DNA from: Candidatus Geothermarchaeota archaeon
Lineage (GTDB): Archaea; Thermoproteota; Nitrososphaeria; Geothermarchaeales; JDFR-13
Assembly (NCBI GenBank): GCA_015523545.1
Contig: WAKB01000012.1
Coordinates: 1 to 64,000, forward strand
DNA length: 64,000 nt
Direction of reading: 5' to 3'
Shown here: positions 38,331 to 47,551 of the stretch, one piece after another
Numbering within the stretch: the stretch's first letter is position 1
Layout of the letters: the number at the start of each line of letters is the position of its first letter
The notes under the pieces: generated by a model
Told to the model about the DNA's origin: nothing
Databases searched by the model: none
The model's input: the letters and a program-made list of their open reading frames with translations, nothing else
Translations under genes and position numbers: made by a program

Positions 38331-39106
38331 ACGCTTAGGACTGTGACCTCCCGGGGCGTCAATAGGCGGAAGGGAATAATCTCGCCAGCCCCTCTAGAGA
38401 CATACATCAGGGTTTCTCCCCTCCGGTAGAAGCCGCTTACATAGCCATGCCTACTATTTGTAATCAGTCCAAGGGGACCCAGTATCTGGCCTCCGTGTGT
38501 ATGGCCAGCCAGTACAAGGCGTGCATCTACCTCTGCATCACCAAGTATATCGGGGGTGTGGGACACAAGGATATCTACACGCCCAACACCTCTGTAGTAC
38601 TTCTTGGCTAGACCAGGATCATCACCATACCAGTCTATACCGCCGATGAGGAGACCCCTATATTCCACTAACCTGTTCCTAAGGACTTGTATTCCCCTCG
38701 ACTCCACCAGCTCAACCGTCTCCTCAATGGGATACCTACCAGCAGCCCAGTGTTCATGGTTCCCAAGAACCATTAGAGCCTCCCCATTTACCGCATCGAG
38801 TAGAGAAGAGAAGCTCTCAAGACTCTCCGAGAACTCGTCATAAATGTCCCCACCAAGGATTGTCAGGTCAACCTCGGGCGAGAGATTCTTAACAAGCTTT
38901 ATGACCATATCCTCCCTACCAGGAACGCCGTGGAGATGGGTATCTGTAACGAACAATATATCTAGTCCTAGGCCTAGGTCAAGCCTATGCTTCACAACCT
39001 CTATTCTTACGATGGGCTCGTAGAAGCTGTAGAGCCATAGAGCTAGGCCTCCAGCTATGAGCCCCTTAATCGCCCCCCTCCTTCCTCTTCTCATAAAGAT
39101 GTGCAC
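38327..39106 (-). CDS. Metallophosphoesterase (YaeI-like)
   Basis: LFVTDTHLHG; LGGDIYDE; LGNHEHW; LAGHTHGGQI. Confidence 0.92.
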   Translation of the reverse strand: MHIFMRRGRRGAIKGLIAGGLALWLYSFYEPIVRIEVVKHRLDLGLGLDILFVTDTHLHGVPGREDMVIKLVKNLSPEVDLTILGGDIYDEFSESLESFSSLLDAVNGEALMVLGNHEHWAAGRYPIEETVELVESRGIQVLRNRLVEYRGLLIGGIDWYGDDPGLAKKYYRGVGRVDILVSHTPDILGDAEVDARLVLAGHTHGGQILGPLGLITNSRHGYVSGFYRRGETLMYVSRGAGEIIPFRLLTPREVTVLSV

Positions 39107-39479
39107 CTATAACCAGTATGGCTAGGCCGGGTATCCATATGTAACGAGGTATCCATAGTAGGGCCTCATACCTAACCTGCTCCCTCAGAACGGGTGGATC
39201 ATTGATGTCATTGGCGTCTCCCTTGGTAACTATATAGTCCTCACCAACCTCCACGACACGGTGTAGGATACAGTTCATCAGGGTGTTGCACCAGAGAACT
39301 ATATCCCCAACCTCCGGATCGGCCCAGCGAAGAATCACTAGGTCACCCACGCTCAGCGTAGGCTCCATAGAGGGCCCCACAATAACTACAGCGGCGACCG
39401 GGCTACCCACGAACCGGCCCAGCACCAGTATGGCAAATATAAGTACGATCAGTGTAGTGGGGCTGAGCCTACGCATCAT
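39066..39479 (-). CDS. Signal peptidase I (archaeal type)
   Basis: VGPSMEPTLSVGDLVIL; CILHRVVEV; YIVTKGDANDINDP. Confidence 0.92.
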   Translation of the reverse strand: MMRRLSPTTLIVLIFAILVLGRFVGSPVAAVVIVGPSMEPTLSVGDLVILRWADPEVGDIVLWCNTLMNCILHRVVEVGEDYIVTKGDANDINDPPVLREQVRYEALLWIPRYIWIPGLAILVIGAHLYEKRKEGGD

Positions 39480-40677
39480 AGTTCCTCAAGTAGTCAATAT
39501 ATGGGGGTGGCTCAATAGATAAGATCCTGAAAACATTCCCAGGAGGCTCGGCAGACCGGCCACCCCTCTCAGGAGGGTCAACAATATTTAGCTGGATGGG
39601 ATACTCGACGTACACGCCGTCTTGAATCCTATACTTGAGGACTAGGTTTAGGGTGGCCGAGGATCCGGGAGAGATTGTGGTGTCTAGCCACATCTCAAGA
39701 CTATAGTATCCAGGTGGAACCGTGGTAACTACAAGCTCAGACGACTGACTAGTGACTATGCTGGATGCGGTTATGGTTATCGAGCTTGACTGTACCTGAA
39801 CCGTGTTGTTCCTAAGCCATATGTTGGCATCGACGTTACCCGTGAAGCTGGCTGATACGAGGCTTAGCGATGCGTTATATATGCCTGTAGATGCATTGGC
39901 AAGTAGGAAGATCCCCAGGAATGTTGGATTAGCGGGTGCAACAGTGATGTTAGCCAGGTTGGTATAAAACCTTGCGTAGTATGCCCCTCCGAAGAGTGTG
40001 AATAGGCTCTGCACCCTATACCTGATTAGGAAGTAGTAGGTCCCACCGGGGGTATAAGCAGCTACGTTCAGACCACCAGTATAGGTGTTCCATGTACAAG
40101 TTGAGGAGGAGCCCACGTCGAGAATAAATGTCAACGAATCCACAACGGCCAAGGTATTGGCATCAACCACGAAGACAGTGGCATCCAGTAGTAGTATCGA
40201 GAAGCCAGACGTCACTGCATACTCTACACAGGCCTCAAGATATACATTAGCGAACAGGATAGGCGTTGTCGGCCAGGTGATCTGTTGATAAAGGAACGCC
40301 GAGTCTGTGTATCCTGAGAAGAGGGAACCTGATCCAGAGATATTGGCCACACCCACCCTACCTAAGTAGCTAGGGAGAACCGTGGCACTAGTCAAGTCGG
40401 TGCCAGGGATGAATAGCCAGGGACTAGGGCCTATAAAGTCGCTGTTGGCCACTATATCGAAGGGCTGCGTACTAGCCTTAACAGTTATAGAGGCGCTCGT
40501 TGAGTTAGGCCCCAGGGATACCGTTACTCCCGGTACCCCAGGATCATAGAATGTTATGGGGGGAGAGATGGAATTGAGGGTGAGTGATGTAGGATAGTAG
40601 CTAAACTCAGCGCCTAAGACATGTGGTAGGAAAAAAAGTAATGGTATGAGTGGTATAGCCACTAGCCTGGAAAGCAT
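39469..40677 (-). CDS. Secreted beta-rich surface protein
   Basis: Signal peptide MLSRLVAIPLIPLLFFLPHVLGA; NSISPPITFYDPGVPGVTVSLGPNSTSASITV shared with downstream-coordinate neighbour; many N-x-S/T sequons. Confidence 0.7.
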   Translation of the reverse strand: MLSRLVAIPLIPLLFFLPHVLGAEFSYYPTSLTLNSISPPITFYDPGVPGVTVSLGPNSTSASITVKASTQPFDIVANSDFIGPSPWLFIPGTDLTSATVLPSYLGRVGVANISGSGSLFSGYTDSAFLYQQITWPTTPILFANVYLEACVEYAVTSGFSILLLDATVFVVDANTLAVVDSLTFILDVGSSSTCTWNTYTGGLNVAAYTPGGTYYFLIRYRVQSLFTLFGGAYYARFYTNLANITVAPANPTFLGIFLLANASTGIYNASLSLVSASFTGNVDANIWLRNNTVQVQSSSITITASSIVTSQSSELVVTTVPPGYYSLEMWLDTTISPGSSATLNLVLKYRIQDGVYVEYPIQLNIVDPPERGGRSAEPPGNVFRILSIEPPPYIDYLRNYDA

Positions 40678-40682
40678 CGCTA

Positions 40683-41243
40683 CTACGGCGGCGGCGTTAC
40701 GCTCTGCGGGCTGTAGACCAACTCGAAAGTCACCGACCCACTGGGTAGTGGGACACCCTCAGTGATCACAATCTCTATATCGATCCTGAATGTCTGGCCA
40801 TCTGGGAGCAGCGTGGCCCAACCATATGTACCAGCTGTCGTCAGGTCTGCTGTGAATAAGAGGTTGTTCGCAGAGTCGTAGACCCTAGCCACGGCTGATG
40901 AGAAACCGGCTCCAGTGAGTGGCGAAACCACTTTTATACCTATGTAATAGTTGTCACCAGCTGGGGGTGACGGGTTTGAGACCTGGAGGACGTCGTGGTA
41001 ATAAGTCTTCTGGTAGGTCGGGTGGAGAACCAGTGTTGCACTTGACGCATTTGGACCCAGAGTTACTTGGATTATGTTACCTGCCAAGTCGGTGCCTCCA
41101 GCATTGGATCCAAGTTGGAAGATTACAGGAGGACTAACAGAGTTAATCGTTACGTTTACTGGGAGGTAGACGAAGACCGCAGTACCTACCAACGCTAGCA
41201 GCGTCAACAGCGCCAAAAGTATGATGGCCCTACTCGTCCTCAT
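40683..41243 (-). CDS. Secreted candidate filament subunit (TasA/AbpA-like)
   Basis: Signal segment AIILLALLTLLALVGTAVFVY; VTINSVSPPVIFQLG...VTLGPNASSATLVL...YYHDVLQVSNPSPPAGDNYYIGIKVV. Confidence 0.55.
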   Translation of the reverse strand: MRTSRAIILLALLTLLALVGTAVFVYLPVNVTINSVSPPVIFQLGSNAGGTDLAGNIIQVTLGPNASSATLVLHPTYQKTYYHDVLQVSNPSPPAGDNYYIGIKVVSPLTGAGFSSAVARVYDSANNLLFTADLTTAGTYGWATLLPDGQTFRIDIEIVITEGVPLPSGSVTFELVYSPQSVTPPP

Positions 41244-41300
41244 TGAAAAATAGGATATTAGAATAATGGAGCAATATACCCATTTGTATATACGTCCTAC

Positions 41301-41310
41301 TTATAATTAA
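41301..41310 (-). promoter_or_regulatory. TATA-like element upstream of the surface protein operon
   Basis: Minus strand ttaattataa, ~60 bp upstream of the start at 41243, in a ~100-bp AT-rich gap. Confidence 0.35.
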
Positions 41311-41343
41311 GTATTGAAATCAGAGATATAGCACTTCTCAACA

Positions 41344-43815
41344 CTATCCATGGATGTCGAGCACCTCTATCCTGCTGTATATGTCTCTCCACCGGGTCTC
41401 CATCTCCTCCAGCTTCTTTATAAGCCTCTTATACTCCTCTCCCTTCTCCAATGCCTCCTCAATCTCTCTCCTGGCTAGGAGGCATGCCTTGGCTATGAAT
41501 CCGTTGGCCTCGTCCCTCAATATCTTCTCAATTATGGGTAGTGCCCTCCTATTCATCAGCTGCCTAGCCGCCGCTACTACGGCCCTCCTAACCCTCTCAT
41601 GCCTATCCGAGGCATACTCATCGAGAGCCCTGTAGACCTCCTTCCTCTCCGGATACCTACCCAGCTGTGTGATCGCCTCCACCCTTATCGGTAGTGGGTT
41701 CCCAGGCCTCGACCGGCTGAGTATCTCCTGGAAGGCCTCGTCATCATCATACTCCGCGAGGCCTCGGAGTGCATACCTCTGGACGACATATGCATAGCTC
41801 CACTCATCAAGTATGGATCTAAGCACCTCTATACCATCCACGTGCCTCGTCTTCCCGAGGGCATGGGCGGCCTCCGCCCTAACCCCGTAGGGCTCCCTAG
41901 TATCTCTGAGTATCTCTATGAATAGCTGGGCATCACCCTCGTCCCTATATCCTCCTAGAGACCTTACTAGGGCGGCCCTTACCCTGGGATGTAGATCCTC
42001 CTCTAGCAGCTCCCTAAGCCTCTTCTTAGCATAGTCCGAGCCTTCTAGCCCGAGTGATACCGCCGCCTCCTTGGCTACACCGTAGAAGCCGCTCCTCCTT
42101 ATCGCTTCTACGAGTAGGTCGACCACCCTCTTCCCCTTCTTCTCCCCTAGTGCCCTCGCGGCTAGGAGCCTCCAATAGGTGCTCTTGGAGCCGAGGAGTA
42201 TCTCGCCCAGCATGTCGAGGGGATACTTAGGCCTGATCCTAGCCATCAGCTTGAAGTCTGGATCCACCAGTACATATTTGAACCCCCTCCTCACAGGCAT
42301 TATTATCCGCTCATCCCTCTTCTCAAGCCTGTATGTCCTCCTTATGCTCCATCCATCTCCAACCGCCTCCAACTCGATAGGCACCTTGTAGACCTCAGGC
42401 ATGTCCTCTCCCTGCCTCTGGGATATGTCTATCCTGACGGCCTGCTGATCCTCGAGAGGCTCCACGGAGACCTCTAGCTCCATATGCCCAGCATTGTATA
42501 CGAAGGTCTCGAAGAACCAGTCGAGATCCTCTCCGGAGACCTCCTCAAAAGTCTTCCTGAGATCCTCGGTATCCACGTTCTGGAAGCGGTATCGGTTGAG
42601 GAACTTCTTAACCGCCTTCCTGAAGATGTCCTCACCCAGAAGGTTCATGAGCATGTTCAGGATCAGGGCGCCCCTCTCATAGACATGCCTGTCGAAGAGC
42701 TCCTCGGGATACCTATACACCCTATAGACCGTCGGCCTGGTATACCTCCTCGTCTCCTCGAGGTACCTATCCATCACGCCTAGGAGGCTATATACATATT
42801 CATCCATCCCCAGCCAGTGCCTGATGTAGAGAAGGTTGAGGAAGGTGGCGAAGCCCTCGTTTATCCATATCTGGCTCCAGTCCCTACAGGTGACTAGGTC
42901 TCCAAACCACTGGTGGGCAAGCTCATGGCTGAGGAGATCCTCCACCCTGAAGTCCTTCTTGGAGTGTTCATCCATGAGGGTGGCGTCGTTAAGAATGGTT
43001 ATCGATACGTTCTCCATACCTCCTACGACGAAGTCCCTCACCATGACCTGTCTATAGACTGGGTAGGGATACTGGACGCCGAGCCACTCCTCGAAGAACC
43101 TCATCATGTCCCGGGTCATCCTAAATGTAGGCTCTATCTTGGCCTCCTCACCCTCAGCCACTATATACTCGAGCTGTACACCCCTATAATCCTCCTTGGC
43201 GACGCTGAACCGGCCAGCTGCGAAGGCTATGAGGTAGGTAGGTACTGGGTAGCTGAAGCTGTATCTCCATATAGACTCTTCTCCCCTCCTCTCTGCAGAT
43301 ACTAGGACACCGTTTGAGAAGGCCCTCCACTCTGCGGGGGCATGGATAGTCATGTCGAAGGAGAGCCTCATGTTCGGCTCCCTATAGGTCGGAAGCCAGT
43401 AGCTAGTCCATATCGTCTCGCCCTGGGTATAGACCATGGGCGGCTCATCTATGAAGTAGAGGCCGTATCTAGGCTCTACCACCCGGTACTTGACGACTAG
43501 GCTCCTAACCCTCCGTGTAAGCGGGGGTGTAAAGGGTATGACGAGCTTCTCACCAGTGTATCTAAACTCTACCGGCTCGCCATCAACAAGGACCTCTAGG
43601 ATCTCCATCTCAGAGGCGTCCAACTCGATCCTCCTAGCCCTCTCACCGGAGGAGATCTTATACTCCACAACGCCTTCAAGAGTCTTCTCCTCAGGATTTA
43701 TCCATATCTCTATCGATGCATGTGTAAGTAGGTAGCCGGGCCTAGGGGTGAATCTAGCCTCATAGCCTGGGAAGGTGAAGCCCCTACCCACCTTTCGATA
43801 GGCCTCTACAACCAT
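41344..43815 (-). CDS. M1 family aminopeptidase with C-terminal HEAT repeats
   Basis: GGMENVS; HELAHQWFGDLVTCRDWSQIWINEGFATF; C-terminal repeats such as VRAEAAHALGKTRHVDGIEVL. Confidence 0.95.
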   Translation of the reverse strand: MVVEAYRKVGRGFTFPGYEARFTPRPGYLLTHASIEIWINPEEKTLEGVVEYKISSGERARRIELDASEMEILEVLVDGEPVEFRYTGEKLVIPFTPPLTRRVRSLVVKYRVVEPRYGLYFIDEPPMVYTQGETIWTSYWLPTYREPNMRLSFDMTIHAPAEWRAFSNGVLVSAERRGEESIWRYSFSYPVPTYLIAFAAGRFSVAKEDYRGVQLEYIVAEGEEAKIEPTFRMTRDMMRFFEEWLGVQYPYPVYRQVMVRDFVVGGMENVSITILNDATLMDEHSKKDFRVEDLLSHELAHQWFGDLVTCRDWSQIWINEGFATFLNLLYIRHWLGMDEYVYSLLGVMDRYLEETRRYTRPTVYRVYRYPEELFDRHVYERGALILNMLMNLLGEDIFRKAVKKFLNRYRFQNVDTEDLRKTFEEVSGEDLDWFFETFVYNAGHMELEVSVEPLEDQQAVRIDISQRQGEDMPEVYKVPIELEAVGDGWSIRRTYRLEKRDERIIMPVRRGFKYVLVDPDFKLMARIRPKYPLDMLGEILLGSKSTYWRLLAARALGEKKGKRVVDLLVEAIRRSGFYGVAKEAAVSLGLEGSDYAKKRLRELLEEDLHPRVRAALVRSLGGYRDEGDAQLFIEILRDTREPYGVRAEAAHALGKTRHVDGIEVLRSILDEWSYAYVVQRYALRGLAEYDDDEAFQEILSRSRPGNPLPIRVEAITQLGRYPERKEVYRALDEYASDRHERVRRAVVAAARQLMNRRALPIIEKILRDEANGFIAKACLLARREIEEALEKGEEYKRLIKKLEEMETRWRDIYSRIEVLDIHG

Positions 43816-43887
43816 GTATATATGTGATTAGCTGGGGTTGGGAATAAAGGGTTCGACCCATCTACTTGAAGGCTCAACATGGGTAAA

Positions 43888-44045
43888 ACTCTTCATCCCC
43901 AGGGGGTCAGCCGGTTGATCCTATATCATCGCCAAGTATACATTTCAGCCAGGAGGATTAAAACGGGATAATTTCATGGTAGGCGATATCCATTGAATTG
44001 GGAGATGACCGCCAAATGGTTCTGACCCCCCAGGGGATGAGGAGT
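43888..44045. repeat. Non-coding element bounded by ~23-nt inverted repeats
   Basis: Left arm actcttcatccccagggggtcag (43888-43910); right arm ctgaccccccaggggatgaggagt (44022-44045), reverse complement actcctcatcccctggggggtcag; no ORF inside. Confidence 0.7.
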
Positions 44046-44064
44046 GACTCCAATTGGGATCCCA

Positions 44065-44535
44065 CTATGGCCCGAGTATGAAGACCTCGTCCCAGAGCCT
44101 CAAAACCCCATACTTCTCGCTAAGCATATGGAGGAGGTCCTCACTAACCAGTTTGGAGAGTAGCCCGGCCGCCCATCTCTCAGCCAGCCTACCCAGGATC
44201 TCAATACATTTTTCCAGCCCGATGTGGTGGCATGTCGATACAGCTAAACCCCTTCTGAAGCCGGGCCTGAGGAATCCGTGCCTAGCATCGCCATATACGA
44301 GGTCGAGGTTTCCACAGCGTTCAGACGCCCTCTTAAGGCTCTCCAGACTTATATCGACCCCCACTCCGTAGCCATTGATTAGGTGGCAGTGGTATCCAGT
44401 CCCGATACCTATCTCGAGTAGGTCGCCATCCCCCAGCCTGTCTAGTAGAACCATGTACTTCCTAGTGTTTATGCCTGAGTATAGTTTCTCATAGGCCTCT
44501 ACAGAGGCGTCGTACCTATCCCCCAGCCCCTCCAT
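44065..44535 (-). CDS. SAM-dependent methyltransferase
   Basis: DLLEIGIGTGYHCHLINGYGVGVDISLESLKRA. Confidence 0.85.
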   Translation of the reverse strand: MEGLGDRYDASVEAYEKLYSGINTRKYMVLLDRLGDGDLLEIGIGTGYHCHLINGYGVGVDISLESLKRASERCGNLDLVYGDARHGFLRPGFRRGLAVSTCHHIGLEKCIEILGRLAERWAAGLLSKLVSEDLLHMLSEKYGVLRLWDEVFILGP

Positions 44536-44576
44536 GCCACACTATTATACCTACTGGCCGTGATATACATCTTGTC

Positions 44577-45002
44577 ATGGAGAAGGGTGTTGAGAGGCCT
44601 ACAGGTGTAGTTGTACTTTCACTTATACAGATAGCCTTCTCCACCCTCCTATTCTTCACAGCCTTGATGACCCTATTCCTACCCATAACAATGGTGGATA
44701 ACGGTGAGGTTGGGCTTGTACAGGTTCTATACATATCCACGACGATCATGATCCTCTCGGGCCTAGGATTCATGATGAGCTATGGCCTCTATCACGGCAG
44801 GACATGGTCGTGGTATGGGGAGGTACTCCTCATACTGACGGGGATACTCAACATCCTATTCACAAGTATATTCAGTATAGGCAACATAGTATTTGCAGCC
44901 CTCCTCCTAATACCCCTTGCATACCTCGCCAGCCCAGGGGTGAAGAGGTTCTTCAACCTCCTGGAGGAGCCTGGTGAGGATGTGACGATGGGTGGGGAGT
45001 AG
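44577..45002 (+). CDS. 4-TM membrane protein
   Basis: Hydrophobic ORF. Confidence 0.6.
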   Translation: MEKGVERPTGVVVLSLIQIAFSTLLFFTALMTLFLPITMVDNGEVGLVQVLYISTTIMILSGLGFMMSYGLYHGRTWSWYGEVLLILTGILNILFTSIFSIGNIVFAALLLIPLAYLASPGVKRFFNLLEEPGEDVTMGGE

Positions 45003-45417
45003 TATGGCGTTGAAGACGGTTATCCAGGGTCTTGGCGTGGTCTACCTTGTATGGGGAGCCGCAAACCTAGGTGTCCTGGCATACTCACTCATAACCGGCT
45101 CTAGGATGCCGGGCCTCCCTGTTGAGAGGGACCAGCCCCTCCTCTACCTACTCGACATCATAATAATCCTCTTCATAAACAGCCTCTCCCTCGCCGCAGG
45201 GGTGGGGCTGATACTGAGGAGGTGGTGGGGGAGATACATAGCCATCGCCTTGGCAGCCACGGCTGGGATAGTCGCTACGCTCTTCCTCCCCCAAGGCTTC
45301 ATACTAATAGTGATAAACCTTGGGATAATCTACCTCCTATCCACCGAGGAGGCAAAGAGCCTATTCACGGAGAGGGGAGGAGATAAAAAGGAGGAGGGGG
45401 TTGTGCAAAAGCCCTAG
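44992..45417 (+). CDS. 4-TM membrane protein
   Basis: Hydrophobic ORF overlapping 44577..45002. Confidence 0.6.
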   Translation: MGSSMALKTVIQGLGVVYLVWGAANLGVLAYSLITGSRMPGLPVERDQPLLYLLDIIIILFINSLSLAAGVGLILRRWWGRYIAIALAATAGIVATLFLPQGFILIVINLGIIYLLSTEEAKSLFTERGGDKKEEGVVQKP

Positions 45418-46439
45418 CCACCAAGCCTCCTACCCAAGAGCATGAAGGTGGTTACCGACACGATAGCCACAGCGGCCAGGAACGACAATAGATAGCTCTC
45501 AAAGATTCCACCAATCTCCAAACCTGTATCCACATGCTCAACATCACTATCATCCTTGGCCATAGGCTGGGTATCCCCATCATCAGAAGCCGTGCTGGTG
45601 GTAGCCTGACTATCCATCTCCTCATTGTTATATAGCTTACCAGGCAAAGGCGTTATCTTGGGACACTCCGATGTGACGCTAACAACTATTGGAGACCCCA
45701 CACCAAATATCCTATCGGCTAGGGAACGGATACCCGTCAATACCTCCTGACGAGTATAAAGTACCTTAGTGTCGTTAAACTCACAGCTAAGCCAGCCACC
45801 GAACTGTGGTATCATGGCATCCCGGCCATATAGGAAGCCGAACATAAAGACATAATCGGGTATAGAGCCGTTGTCCTCAAGTTCGAAGTACTTATCTGCG
45901 TAGTATAGCTCCATCTCCCTGGGTATATACGGGTCCATGGGTATCTGAAGATAGTACACCCTAACCCTATCTACATGAATCTTATTAGAGCGGAGCATAG
46001 ACCATAGATAACCAGCCAGCCTTAAAACCTCTTCCAAGGCCTCATCCTCATCAGAATTCATTACTTCCGCGTAGAAACTATCAAGAGTAACCCAGTATAC
46101 GACCATGTTACGCGATACCCTCAGCGCCTCCTTCATTATGTTGTTGTAGAGTGGCTCATAGAACATTGGATCTTCTTCAATCAGCTTCAAAAGCGTCTTA
46201 TGCTCACTTGTAGCAATTATCCTCTGCTCCACTCCATAATCGTTTATATCCATGAGTAGATCGCCGTAGATAAGCATATTATCCGTCAACTCATATGGAA
46301 CATATACCCTAACCACCTCATACTTCGAGTTTAATATGATAGGTTGATAGGCGATGTCTCTACTCCCAGCTGTAACATTCCCTAGAGCCACAACCAAAAT
46401 TAGTCCAAGTATTATCGTTGATATTCTTACCATACTCAT
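45414..46439 (-). CDS. Membrane-anchored extracellular protein, family A copy 1
   Basis: Paralogue of 47552..48604: YYLQIPMDPYIP, FGGWLSCE, RSLADRIFG, SVTSEC; signal peptide and C-terminal TM. Confidence 0.65.
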   Translation of the reverse strand: MSMVRISTIILGLILVVALGNVTAGSRDIAYQPIILNSKYEVVRVYVPYELTDNMLIYGDLLMDINDYGVEQRIIATSEHKTLLKLIEEDPMFYEPLYNNIMKEALRVSRNMVVYWVTLDSFYAEVMNSDEDEALEEVLRLAGYLWSMLRSNKIHVDRVRVYYLQIPMDPYIPREMELYYADKYFELEDNGSIPDYVFMFGFLYGRDAMIPQFGGWLSCEFNDTKVLYTRQEVLTGIRSLADRIFGVGSPIVVSVTSECPKITPLPGKLYNNEEMDSQATTSTASDDGDTQPMAKDDSDVEHVDTGLEIGGIFESYLLSFLAAVAIVSVTTFMLLGRRLGG

Positions 46440-46445
46440 AACGAC

Positions 46446-47246
46446 TCACCCCTGCATGGGTTGGATACCAACCTCGTTGGATATTCCGTCCACTGAGATT
46501 GTATATGTCCGATTTCCGGCTACTGCATAGACGATAGAGACTAAGTATATGTCATATGTCCAGAACCCATCGATCCTTACTGGTACTTTGATATACACAG
46601 GGCCGCCACTATCACCGTTAATCGACGGATTACCTTCGATTACTACAACCCAATCGCTCCCCAAGAAATGGGTGAACATATATTTAACATGACCTTGTGT
46701 GACACCTGATACTGACCCTGTTTTATAAACGCTCATATTAACAGATATGTCTGACCATCTTATCACACCTTTAACTGGGGCTATGAATGGATTGCCAAGA
46801 GCATCTAGGGTTAGCACTAATGGCTTCACATTGCTATAGGGGACGAACCCTGTATCTATATAGTCTGCGTCCCCATATACATGGGATGGTGAACCTACGT
46901 AGCGGCGGTTTAATCCATTAGGTGGTTGGTAGACATTCCACCACCATATGTTTGGTGGGTTGAAATTGCCTGTAACACCGTCGAAACAATGCCCCGCGGT
47001 TACATATCCTTTAACTCCGTCTTTTATAGCTGCATATCCTACTGTACATAGGTAGGCAGGATACTCCTCCATTGTTCTATTATAGTACAGGTAGATTCCA
47101 ATCGCCAATCCTCCGATGATATCGCTACGGGGGTACCAAGCGGGTGGCCATACCAACGGCACCAGCTGCACCTGTAACAGCATTGGGATCGTCACTAGTG
47201 ACAATATTTTCAGCTTGATATTCCTATCTTGCTCTTTAACTATCAT
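46446..47246 (-). CDS. Secreted trypsin/streptogrisin-like S1 family serine protease
   Basis: GYVTAGHCFDG (His), DADYIDTGFVPY (Asp), YKTGSVSGVTQGHVKY, NPSINGDSGGPVYIK (Ser). Confidence 0.88.
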   Translation of the reverse strand: MIVKEQDRNIKLKILSLVTIPMLLQVQLVPLVWPPAWYPRSDIIGGLAIGIYLYYNRTMEEYPAYLCTVGYAAIKDGVKGYVTAGHCFDGVTGNFNPPNIWWWNVYQPPNGLNRRYVGSPSHVYGDADYIDTGFVPYSNVKPLVLTLDALGNPFIAPVKGVIRWSDISVNMSVYKTGSVSGVTQGHVKYMFTHFLGSDWVVVIEGNPSINGDSGGPVYIKVPVRIDGFWTYDIYLVSIVYAVAGNRTYTISVDGISNEVGIQPMQG

Positions 47247-47551
47247 TTCAAAAATAATATCTATGTCAAGACCTAATAAGTTTTTACACCTTGTTACTAC
47301 ATGTTAGGATGCATCAATAAGCATGTTTTGTTTATAAATCCTATGGGGACAAATCCAAAAAGGCTACTTTGTGTATTTACAAATAGGCACTATTATCCTT
47401 GATTCTCCTAATTCAGAAAGTATGGTGTTGGCGGCATCTCCTTGTGTTAGATCATAACTGTTAAACAGGTCGTCTCTAGCACTGAACCTTGGTCAATCTA
47501 AAAACATTGTTCATTCTAAAGAGAACGATAAAAAGTGATGATAGGATAGGG

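Noticed and set aside
43849-43859. gggttcgaccc resembling a tRNA T-arm
   Set aside because: No acceptor, D or anticodon arm could be found around it; only a 3-bp stem.
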